A stretch of DNA of 64,000 bases from Sebaldella termitidis ATCC 33386 (GTDB lineage: Bacteria > Fusobacteriota > Fusobacteriia > Fusobacteriales > Leptotrichiaceae), in the NCBI RefSeq assembly GCF_000024405.1, contig NC_013517.1, positions 744,001 to 808,000 of the forward strand. The letters run 5' to 3'. The first letter of the stretch is position 1; each line of letters opens with the position of its first letter. Made by a program: the position numbers and the translations under genes. Below, in pieces: positions 23,388 through 37,000 of the stretch. The notes beneath the pieces were generated by a model. That model worked only from the letters and a program-made list of their open reading frames with translations. It searched no databases and was not told where the DNA came from.

Positions 23388-24368
23388 TATACAGCTTTTT
23401 CTTATTACAAGTTCTGTGGGGAGGATAACTTTTTTACTAAGCTTTCTGCCGTCGCGGATACGCTCCATAAGAAGACTTACTGTAGTTTCCCCCATAAAAT
23501 CAGTATATATTTTCACAGTAGTAAGGGGAGGACTCATATACTGCGTTATAGAGATATCATTAAACCCTACTATGGAAATATCTTCCGGAATTGAGAGTTT
23601 ATGCTCTTCTACAGCTTTATAGGCCCCGATTGCAATAGAATCGTTGGCAAGAAAGAAAGCACTCGGATATTCGGAGCTGTCTAAAATTTCATTCATATAT
23701 TTATATCCGCAGTCAGAAGTAAAGGCTCCTATTTTTATAAAACTTTCATTATAAAGCTTTTTCTCTTTCATATATTCAATATAGTGAATCTGTCTGAAAT
23801 CTATGGTATTTTCACCGTTTATGACATCAGAACCGCCTATAAAACCAATTTTCTTATGTCCTAAATTCAACAGATAGTCTAAAACTTTTCTTACAGATTT
23901 TCTTATATCAAATATTACACAGTCTATATTTTCATCTTCTATGTAAATATCACTGAAAATAATATTTTGATTCATTTTTTTTACAGTATCTATTTCATTC
24001 TGGGAAAAAAGTCCTGTAAGAATAATTCCGTCCAGTTTTTTCAGGCTGTCTGATATTGCATCTTTTTCTAAAATTTCATATTTTACATTATTTTGTTTTA
24101 AAGATTTTTCTATGGCAAGTCTGGTAGAAAGATAATAAATATCATCCAGTTCTTCCTGCTCGGAATATCCTTTGATAATATTTACACTATAACTGCTTTT
24201 TTTATTTTTCGGCTTCTTTTCTTTCAGATATTCCAGTTTTTCAGCAATTTCAAATATTTTTTTTCTTGTTTTGTCGGTAACCTTAAGAGTATTGTCGTAA
24301 TTCAATACCCTGGATACCGTAGTTATAGAGACATGAGCTTTTTCAGCAATATCCTTAATAGTAGCCAT
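23364..24368 (-). CDS. LacI-family transcriptional repressor (EbgR-like)
   Basis: This 334-aa regulator has a helix-turn-helix and hinge typical of LacI/GalR (ATIKDIAEKAHVSITTVSRVLNYDNTLKV, residues 2-30). A periplasmic-binding-protein-like effector domain follows (IGFIGGSDVINGENTIDFR..., FFLANDSIAIGAYKAVEEH). The spacing and sequence around NYDNTLKVTDKTRKKIFEIAEKLEY resemble EbgR, the repressor of the evolved beta-galactosidase. It is the last gene after the EbgA-type enzyme but has its own promoter (24397-24425), with a palindrome ATACT-TAAT-AGTAT overlapping the -10, which suggests autoregulation. Likely effector: a beta-galactoside. Confidence 0.92.
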   Translation of the reverse strand: MATIKDIAEKAHVSITTVSRVLNYDNTLKVTDKTRKKIFEIAEKLEYLKEKKPKNKKSSYSVNIIKGYSEQEELDDIYYLSTRLAIEKSLKQNNVKYEILEKDAISDSLKKLDGIILTGLFSQNEIDTVKKMNQNIIFSDIYIEDENIDCVIFDIRKSVRKVLDYLLNLGHKKIGFIGGSDVINGENTIDFRQIHYIEYMKEKKLYNESFIKIGAFTSDCGYKYMNEILDSSEYPSAFFLANDSIAIGAYKAVEEHKLSIPEDISIVGFNDISITQYMSPPLTTVKIYTDFMGETTVSLLMERIRDGRKLSKKVILPTELVIRKSCIEKNTVSK

Positions 24369-24389
24369 ATTTTCCTCCAGATATTATTT

Positions 24390-24425
24390 ATACTTAATAG
24401 TATTATAATAGATTTATTTTGTCAA
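24390..24425 (-). promoter_or_regulatory. Promoter and candidate operator of the LacI-type gene
   Basis: On the minus strand: TTGACA (complement of 24420-24425), a 17-bp spacer and TACTAT (complement of 24397-24402). A 14-bp palindrome ATACT-TAAT-AGTAT (24390-24403) covers the -10. Confidence 0.65.
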
Positions 24426-24443
24426 GATTTTCAGATATCAGCG

Positions 24444-29215
<4,772 letters not shown>

Positions 29216-29279
29216 TTTTTTCCTTTCGATACAGTTTTTATTTATTTCTATTGCCTGAAAATTCTGCATTATCAGAAAA

Positions 29280-30119
29280 TCAGCCTTTTAATCCTGTAGA
29301 GCTTACCCCTTCCACAATATGTTTTTGTGCGATAAAGAAAATAAGCACGGGAGGAATACAGATTAATGTAGTAATAGCCATAATAGCTGTGGTATCTACG
29401 CCGAATACACCTTTAAACTGCGCAAGTCCAAGTGTAAGTGTATATTTGCTCTGGTCATTCAGGAATATAAGGGGACCGAGATAGTCATTCCATGTATTCA
29501 GAATATTAAATATAGCAACAAGAATCAAAGCCGGTTTCATCAGAGGAAGATATATTCTCCAGTAAATCTGAAATGCATTTGCTCCGTCTATTCTTGCTGC
29601 TTCGTCAAGCTCCTTCGGAATTCCGAGCAGAAACTGCCTCAGCATAAATATAAAGAATCCCGAACCAAAGAATGACGGTACAATAAGCGGTTTTAGAGTG
29701 TTTATCCATCCGAATAAGTTAAATTCCATATAAAGAGGGATCATAGTAACATCCCATGGAATCATCATTGTGGCAAGTACAATTATAAAAAGAAAATTTT
29801 TCCCTTTGAAGTCAAATCTGGCAAAGCCGTAAGCAATCAATGAAGATGAAAAAACCTGCGCTACAGTAGTCATACCTACAACAATAAGAGAGTTTTTCAG
29901 AAACATGCCAAACGGCTGGAGCTGCCACGCATTTCCAAAATTTTCAAATTTGAAATGAGAAGGTATCCACTTTGGAGGAAAAAGAAAAACTTCATTGCTT
30001 GGTTTTACGGATGTACTGAACATCCAATAAAACGGTGCCAAAAATAACAGTGAACAAAAAATCAGCAATGCATAAATAAAGATATTTTTTAATAATTTAT
30101 TTGTTTTCATATTTTTCAT
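29280..30119 (-). CDS. ABC sugar transporter permease, MalG type
   Basis: This 279-aa protein has about six membrane spans, beginning NIFIYALLIFCSLLFLAPFYWMFSTSVKPSNEVF. The ATPase-contact loop is LDEAARIDGANAFQIYWRIYLPLMKPAL, and the end is IVEGVSSTGLKG. It pairs with the permease at 30191. AAAGG precedes the ATG (complement of 30117-30119); the in-frame ATG three codons later is second choice. No ATPase gene exists in the operon. Confidence 0.94.
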   Translation of the reverse strand: MKNMKTNKLLKNIFIYALLIFCSLLFLAPFYWMFSTSVKPSNEVFLFPPKWIPSHFKFENFGNAWQLQPFGMFLKNSLIVVGMTTVAQVFSSSLIAYGFARFDFKGKNFLFIIVLATMMIPWDVTMIPLYMEFNLFGWINTLKPLIVPSFFGSGFFIFMLRQFLLGIPKELDEAARIDGANAFQIYWRIYLPLMKPALILVAIFNILNTWNDYLGPLIFLNDQSKYTLTLGLAQFKGVFGVDTTAIMAITTLICIPPVLIFFIAQKHIVEGVSSTGLKG

Positions 30120-30190
30120 AAATTTCGGCCTTTCAAATATTATTTATAGTTATGCGGAAACTCTTGTCAGAGTAGCCGGCGGTATTATAA

Positions 30191-31150
30191 TCAAGCCTTC
30201 TGAAAAGATTTTTTCAGAAACCCGAATTTTTTCTTTGTTTTTTTGGTTTTGGATACTTCACCCTCATAGTAAACCCACATAGACGAGGATTTGAATACAA
30301 GCAGTGTCAGAAGCAGAATAATAATAAACATAAACCATGCATTAGCTGAAGAGTATCCCATTTTAAAATACTTGAAAGCATTATCATAAACATACATTGC
30401 ATAAAAATATGTAGCCCCTGCAGGACCTCCTCCCGTAAGAAGAAGGGCAAGCGTAAGCTGCTGGAATGCATTGATAATACTGGTAATAACATTAAATAAT
30501 ATAGTAGGACTCAGCATTGGCAGAGTAATCTTAAAGAATTTCTGAACCGGATTAGCTCCGTCTACTTCTGCCGCCTCATACAGCTCTTTAGGTATATTCT
30601 TAAGTCCTGTAAGGAATATAAGCATCATGGTTCCCTGTCCCCACAGGCTTGCCAGTACCATTGATATAACAGCCCATTTGGAATCCAGAAGCCAATTAGG
30701 CCCCTGGATATGTATAAGTGAAAGAAAGTAGTTCAAAATTCCGTATTCTCCGCTGTAAACCCATGACCAGATCATGGCAAGAGCAACACCCGATATGACA
30801 GACGGAAGATAAAATATAGTTTTAAAGATACCGCTTCCCTTTACATTTTGATTCAGAAGGATTGCAAGAATAAGTGCAGTAATAATATTTAAAGGAACGA
30901 ATAAAAATGAGAATTTTAATGTTATCCCTAATGATGCCCAAAACTGGGGATCTTTGGTAAGCATAGTCTGATAATTCTTTATACCTACAAATTCGGCATC
31001 TCCTACAATAGGCCAGTTAAAAAAGCTGATAACCAGCGAAAAAATCAAAGGTCCCAAGGTAAAAAGCAAAAATCCTATAATCCACGGCGATATAAATAAA
31101 TACGGAGTAAGATTAAATTTTTTTGTTTTTTTTGAAATAACTGTATTCAT
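30191..31150 (-). CDS. ABC sugar transporter permease, MalF type
   Basis: This 319-aa inner-membrane subunit has six spans, starting LTPYLFISPWIIGFLLFTLGPLIFSLVISF. The EAA loop reads LYEAAEVDGANPVQKFFKITLPMLSP. A Lys-rich C-terminal tail (about the last 25 residues, SKTKKTKKKFGFLKKSFQ) stays in the cytoplasm. AAAAGGAG lies before the start. It follows the binding-protein gene by 12 bp and precedes the second permease by 71 bp. Confidence 0.94.
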   Translation of the reverse strand: MNTVISKKTKKFNLTPYLFISPWIIGFLLFTLGPLIFSLVISFFNWPIVGDAEFVGIKNYQTMLTKDPQFWASLGITLKFSFLFVPLNIITALILAILLNQNVKGSGIFKTIFYLPSVISGVALAMIWSWVYSGEYGILNYFLSLIHIQGPNWLLDSKWAVISMVLASLWGQGTMMLIFLTGLKNIPKELYEAAEVDGANPVQKFFKITLPMLSPTILFNVITSIINAFQQLTLALLLTGGGPAGATYFYAMYVYDNAFKYFKMGYSSANAWFMFIIILLLTLLVFKSSSMWVYYEGEVSKTKKTKKKFGFLKKSFQKA

Positions 31151-31162
31151 ACAAAACTCCTT

Positions 31163-32404
31163 TTAGTTTAGTAAATGTTCGGATTTATTAACTACATCAG
31201 CAAGTCCTGTCTTGGCATCAGTATTTCCGATCAGAATATTTTCAAGTGCCATTGCAAGATTTCTCTGGACTTCCTTCCAGTTTTTGTTTAATAAGAAGGC
31301 AGGAGTATTATCAGATGTTTCCAGCATTTTGTAAAATGGTGCCATCATAGGGTCATTAAGAATTTCAAATTTTTCAACAAGGGATTTTCTTACAGGAAGA
31401 TCAGCCACTCTTAATTTTGCTGCTTCTTCACTGTTATAAAACTTAATAAATTCCCATGCTGCATCCTTATGCTTTGAACCTTTCCACATAGATACAGCTG
31501 ATACACTCATAACACTTTTCGGAGAATTGTTTCCTTTTCTTGGTAAAAGAGCAACGCCAAAATCTATATCAGCTGACTTAAATCCGTTCATAGGCCAGAT
31601 ACCGCTTTCCCACATGGCAATCTTCTGGGCTTTGAATATATCGTCTCCCGACTGCTGATCTTTACTGCCTACAAGCACCCCGGCTTTATTTTTTACAAGA
31701 TCTGCAAAAAGCTGTGCAGCAGCAGCACTTTCCGGAGAATCCATATATCCTTTAAGTGTTTTTCCGTCAGGGCTTATATATGAGCTTCCGAAGCTCCATA
31801 AAAACTGTTCAAAATCATAAGGATCCGGTTTTGCAAGTACACCGAAACCATATACCTTTTCTTCGGGTCTGCTTAATTTTTGTGCTTTTTCTGCGAATTC
31901 CTCCCATGTCCATTCCTCTGTAGGATAAGGCACATTTGCATCATCAAAAAGCTTTTTGTTAAAATAAATTACATGTGTGGTAAATCCGGCAGGTATTCCG
32001 TATGTTTTTCCGTCAAGCTGTACATAGTTCATAAGCCCTTCGTAGAAATCCTTCATATCAACAGAGCTGTCCTTTTCAATATATGCGTTAAGATCTTCAA
32101 GCGATGAGCCGTAAGTAGGGAAATCCCACATATACATAACATCAGGAGCATCTTTGGCCCCGAATGCGGCTACCAGTTTTTGATCAAATCCGTCACCGTA
32201 AGCTTCTACCTGAACCTTTATATTCGGATTTTTTTCTTCAAATTTTTTAGCTATTTCTTTCTGGATATTTAGTGCTTCACCTGAATCCCATGTAGCGAAT
32301 CTAAGTGTTACGGTACCATCCGCAGCCTCATTTTTTTTGCTGCCTCCGCCGCATGAAATGAGTAAAAGAAGCAAAAGCAGATTAATTATAAATATTTTTT
32401 TCAT
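31163..32404 (-). CDS. ABC transporter sugar-binding lipoprotein (beta-galactoside operon)
   Basis: This is a family 1 solute-binding protein of 413 aa with lipoprotein signal MKKIFIINLLLLLLLISC (acylated Cys18) and a GGGSKKNEA linker. The mature part starts VTLRFATWDSGEALNIQKEIAKKFEEKNP. It delivers an oligosaccharide to the permeases downstream. Its ATG overlaps the stop of the upstream DMT transporter by 4 bp (32401-32404), indicating translational coupling. GGAGG lies before the start. With the beta-galactosidase downstream, the ligand is probably a galactose-containing oligosaccharide. Confidence 0.93.
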   Translation of the reverse strand: MKKIFIINLLLLLLLISCGGGSKKNEAADGTVTLRFATWDSGEALNIQKEIAKKFEEKNPNIKVQVEAYGDGFDQKLVAAFGAKDAPDVMYMWDFPTYGSSLEDLNAYIEKDSSVDMKDFYEGLMNYVQLDGKTYGIPAGFTTHVIYFNKKLFDDANVPYPTEEWTWEEFAEKAQKLSRPEEKVYGFGVLAKPDPYDFEQFLWSFGSSYISPDGKTLKGYMDSPESAAAAQLFADLVKNKAGVLVGSKDQQSGDDIFKAQKIAMWESGIWPMNGFKSADIDFGVALLPRKGNNSPKSVMSVSAVSMWKGSKHKDAAWEFIKFYNSEEAAKLRVADLPVRKSLVEKFEILNDPMMAPFYKMLETSDNTPAFLLNKNWKEVQRNLAMALENILIGNTDAKTGLADVVNKSEHLLN

Positions 32405-33297
32405 ATTATATTCCTCCTAGATTTATATATAAAATTTAATTTTGTTTCGGAAATTATTATTGCTGCAAATATAAACAGACAGCCTATAAGTAATTTTGTA
32501 GTAAACTGTTCATTTAGAATAAGTATTGAGAATACTGCACCGAAAACTGTTTCTGTGGATAAGATCACCACTGTTTTGGCGGAGCTGGTGTATTTTTGTG
32601 CGGCTGTCTGTATGGTAAAAGCCAGAAATGTGCTGAATATACCAAGATATAAAGTGGCGAGTAAACCTTGGCTGCTTATCCCGAAGCTTACCTGTCCTGT
32701 AATTAGCGCTGAAACCGCAGAAAATAAAAATGCAAAGATTATTTGTAAAAATGCCAGAATCAGAGTGTCGTAGATTTTGGTAAAATAATCAAGTGCAATA
32801 ATATGAAGGGCAAAAAATAATGCACAAAAGAGTGTATAGATGTCTCCCTTATTCATGGAAAGGCTTCCAAGCTCATTCGTATCCACAGACAGAAGACATA
32901 TTCCGAAAAATGCCAGCAGTGTGGAAAATAAAGCAAATTTATCAGGTTTTTTTCTGAAAATAATCCAGCATAAATATGGTACAAAAATTACGTTTGTTCC
33001 GGTAAGAAATGCGTTTTTTGCTGATGTTGTATACTGAATTCCTATTGTCTGTGTGGCAAAAGCCGCATATAAAAATATCCCTGTAATAATTCCGGCTTTT
33101 ATTTCTTTTTTGGTAATTTTTGATTTATGATAAATTATTAAAAATAATAGCGCAATACCGGCAATGCCAAATCTGAGAGTCATCATCCAAAACGGAAGCA
33201 CGCCGCTTTCCACGGCAATTTTGGATGCAGTAAAGCCTGTGCCCCAGATTACTGCTACAAGAAGCAACATAAGATCGGCAAAATAATTCTTTTTTAT
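32401..33297 (-). CDS. DMT-superfamily transporter (EamA family)
   Basis: It is predicted to be a ten-span inner-membrane transporter made of two EamA repeats (first repeat from LLLVAVIWGTGFTASKIAVESG, second from GDIYTLFCALFFALHIIALDY). Members export or import metabolites and are hard to assign further. The first ATG is at 33270 but lies 35 nt from the nearest ribosome-binding site. A perfect GGAGG (complement of 33306-33310) sits 8 nt before an in-frame ATA (complement of 33295-33297). That start would give the family-like N-terminus (M)KKNYFADLMLLLVAVIW, so I place the start there. It is the first gene of the operon that continues into the ABC importer. Confidence 0.85.
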   Translation of the reverse strand: MKKNYFADLMLLLVAVIWGTGFTASKIAVESGVLPFWMMTLRFGIAGIALLFLIIYHKSKITKKEIKAGIITGIFLYAAFATQTIGIQYTTSAKNAFLTGTNVIFVPYLCWIIFRKKPDKFALFSTLLAFFGICLLSVDTNELGSLSMNKGDIYTLFCALFFALHIIALDYFTKIYDTLILAFLQIIFAFLFSAVSALITGQVSFGISSQGLLATLYLGIFSTFLAFTIQTAAQKYTSSAKTVVILSTETVFGAVFSILILNEQFTTKLLIGCLFIFAAIIISETKLNFIYKSRRNII

Positions 33298-33311
33298 GTC
33301 TTTATCCTCCT

Positions 33312-33421
33312 TTTTAGTAAAAAAAATTCTTTTAAAATATCAGTAATAATGATGTTGTTTTAAATATTATTATTAATATGATAACATCATTTTAGTAAAA
33401 GTCAATACAGTTTTACTAAAA
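33312..33421 (-). promoter_or_regulatory. Promoter and repeated TTTTAGTAAAA sites of the beta-galactoside operon
   Basis: On the minus strand: TTGACT (complement of 33400-33405), then TATCAT (complement of 33378-33383) at 16 bp. TTTTAGTAAAA (33390-33400) and its reverse complement TTTTACTAAAA (33411-33421) flank the -35, and a third copy (33312-33322) lies in the leader next to the ribosome-binding site. Each is an odd-centred 11-bp palindrome. They are candidate repressor sites, but their form is not classic LacI type. Confidence 0.55.
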
Positions 33422-34017
33422 AATATTTTTTTGAGTGATGAAAGTATTGAATTTAAAGACTTTTATTCAAGTAAAAAAATGAAAAAACAAGCCGGGAATT
33501 ATCTGGGTGGATAATTTCTATATTCTCTTGACATTTATTTAAATTCACGGTAAAATTAAATCGGGTGATAGAAGAATATTTTCAGGAAAAATTTTTGGTA
33601 TAACTTGGTATAAAAGAGTATTTGAGATACAGTAAAACAGAATAATAAAGAAAAAACATTATATATACATCTGTTAATTTAAAAAAACATTCTACAAACT
33701 TTTCTAAAAGTCAGTTTTTGATCACAAAATTACAGAATAAAAGCTCCGATATTATTATAGACAGCTGTTCCGAGAAGCTTTAAGAACAGACTTTGTACCT
33801 TATATTTTTCTTCTTTTCAAAATTAGAACGAAAATTCAATCCATTCAATTATTCATTTGAAAATAGCACTTCTAAATCCAGTCATTTAAAAAACTAATAT
33901 TGCAATTAATTTTTTAATTGATAAATAATAAAAGCGGGAGGTAACCGGGGAAGAGGTTATCTGGTATTTGCATAACTTTAGAATTATTATTTAAGAACAC
34001 AGTAAGGAAGGTGACAT
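33422..34017. other. 596-bp region: promoter and long leader of the giant autotransporter
   Basis: A promoter at 33528-33556 is followed by a leader of about 455 nt with no credible ORF. Small inverted repeats are present: CAATTAA/TTAATTG (33903-33920) and GGTAACC/GGTTATC (33940-33961), the latter about 56 nt before the start codon. Confidence 0.5.
33528..33556 (+). promoter_or_regulatory. Promoter of the giant autotransporter gene
   Basis: TTGACA (33528-33533), a 17-bp spacer and TAAAAT (33551-33556), with CGG directly before the -10. Transcription would start near 33563. Confidence 0.7.
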
Positions 34018-37000
34018 ATGAAGAATGTGTTAGGACAGGTAGAGAAAAGGTTAAAATCATGCCTGAAACATAACAAGAGGATAAGATACTCAAAAGCACT
34101 GGCTTTGACATTTTTGTTGACCGGGGGATTTTTGAGTGCCGAACAGGCTGAATTAGCCGAGGATGTGAATTTCGTAAAGGTAAGCGAAAATCTGAACAAA
34201 AGAATAAAGCAGCTGCGGCTGGAAAATAAAAAGAAACTGAAGGACAGCAGGCTGGAATTGGAAAGGCTCGAAAAAGAGGGAGATCAGGTAATAAAATCAC
34301 CTTGGGAGAGCTATATTTTTTCTACATTCGGCGGATTTAAAGATACAGATAAAAAAGACAAGGTATGGAAATACGGGTCAAGAATGGACACGGAACAGGA
34401 CAGAATGAGAAACATAATGAGCGGTCAGCAGGGAGCTTATACAGGGCAAAGAGGAACAACAGGATGGATAACAGAGACACATACTAATAAACACGGGTAC
34501 AGCTGGGCAAATTTTTCTCAGAATGCATGGGACGGGAATACAGCTATTTATGATAATACATATATGTTTTCCATAATGGCTACAGTAACTCCAAAGCAGC
34601 AGCCGGATATACCAGTGCCAAATGTGAATCTTCCTTCGTTGGGCGGAATAAATGCCCCTTCTTATAATCCTATAAGCATAAATGTAAATGAACCTTCTTT
34701 AATAGGAAGTATAAATATAAATCAGGTAAATATAGGATTTGTGGGAGTAAATCCTCCGCTTCTGGGTTCGATTGCCAATGTAACATCGCCTAAAAGTGTA
34801 ACAGTAAGCGGTGTAGACCCGAATATAAACATAAATGTAGCGGCACCGGGCGAAGTAAAGATGGATGTCATAGTACCGCCGAAAATAGACGTAAATCCTC
34901 CGGTGATATCTGTAGACCCACAGACTCCGCCAAAAATAGAACCTCCGGTAATAGTGATACCGTCACCTAAGACGGTAGAAGCACCGAATTTCAGTAACTA
35001 CATAGCACCGGGAGGAAGCTGGATTACAGGACACGGGGAAAGCATAAGAGGGGTAAATACTTTCCAAAGCGGAGTTTTAGTGGCATATACTACAGCCGAA
35101 CCTTCAAAGGGAACTACGGAAAATCTTAGAATCGGTCAAGTAAGAAGACTTACTGATCCAGCTTTTCCTTTGTTTTCTGAATTGAGCCTTTCTGGCGGCA
35201 ACGGCGGAAGAGGGACTGTATATGCGTACAGAACAGACGATAAAGTAACGGGTACAAGCGGATATAGCAATGTAAGAATTGGGGAGGCAGTAGCAGAATA
35301 TGATCCGAAATACTGGAGTGCTGCCCCCGGTAACGGACAGGATATAGCTAACAGTGCAAATAGAACAGGATACGGAGCAGGAGCAATATTAACAAACAGC
35401 ATTAATCAGAAGAACCGATGGCTTATGACAATTCATAAAAGAGGCGGCAGTGTTCCGACTACTATAGACAGAATTGATTTTATATTAGGAGGGCCTGATG
35501 GAGTGCCGGGAACACCAGCACCTGCCGGTGAAGCAGCAAAAACTGGGGAACAAGGTGTTCTGCTGATGAGAAATGACGGTGATGTGCAATTCAATAATTC
35601 CAGCATAACATTGCGGGGAAAAACTACAATTAATCAGAACATAGTGCATTATGGTAATCATTATCTTACTTCACTTGAATTTAACAATGTAACAATAAAT
35701 ATAGTAGGAAATGAAAATACTTTATTTACAAATGTCTCTGTTTCAGATATAGGTTATTGGTCAACACCTGAGATAAATTCGTCATACCCAAACTGGGGAC
35801 TGCCTGAAAAAGATAACGGAATCGGAGCCAAAGGAATCTTTGGGAAGACAGATCTAGATATAGATACAAGAGTAAATACAATATTTTTTATTCAAAAGGC
35901 AGCCTCAAGAAGATGGAATGGATACAATGCCGTAACAAATCCAGGTGGTCTTGTGGTTTATACACCACTGATGGGAAGAATCAGATATTATAACAGAGAT
36001 GGTTTAGGTGTCAAAGGAACTTTTAACTTCAACGGTGCGGGAAATGTAGGTGCATGGATTCATAAATATACACCTGACAGGGCAGCGTACGGATATTCCG
36101 GAGTAGGGGCAAGTGAGACTCCGTTGATAGATCTTGGAACTGTAAATATGCGCGGAGACAGCAATGTAGGAGTGTATTTTGCACAGCATGCTTCAAATGA
36201 GCAAAGACCTGATTATAATGGAATATATCAGGGAATTCTTCCATTGGATTTCAGAATAGGGGAAACTCTTGGAAAAGGCGGAGCTTTGACCCAGAGTAAT
36301 GAAGGAGATAAAGACGGGGATAAAAGCACAACAACAGGAAACGTAGCTTTATATGTAACATCAGGACAGAGAAAAGAATTAACTGTGTTAAATGGATATT
36401 TTCCTGCTACTGTAAATCTTATTACACACGCTTCCACAAATACGCAGGCAACAGGAATAGCACCGGGAACTCAGCTGGGCTATACTGACCTGAATACACC
36501 GCAACATGCTATAAAAGATCTGACAGTAACAGATTATTCAGTATTGTTTGGAAAATATTCAAAAGATAATATAGCGGTAGTAGCAAGAAACGGAAGTGTG
36601 GTAAAAATACAGCCTGCCGGAAATATTACTGATGGTGTAGCAGCTGGGGCATCTGATGCAGACAGGGCAACAGGAACTATAATAGCTTATGCCGAAGGTG
36701 TATGGTTCAATCCAAGACCGGCTGTAATAAGTCCGAATACCGGCGGAGTAGGACCCGGACTGGTAGTTACAGACGGTACTCCGGGTCAAAAATATGTAGC
36801 AAATTACGGATCGGAAATTCATCTGTTGAAACCTGTTTTTATGGGAAGTAAAAATGCAATACCTCTGTATGCAAAGGATGGAGCCAAAATAGTAACACAG
36901 TCAATAACACTTTACGGGCCTGAATCTATAGGGTCTTATGCAGACGGAAGAAAATTCTGGGCTGTCTCTTCGCTTCAGGCAAGCGGTGCCGGCACAGGAG

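Noticed and set aside
29216-29269. Longer N-terminus of the trehalase-like enzyme
   Set aside because: No ribosome-binding site; ATG 29215 follows GAAAGGA.
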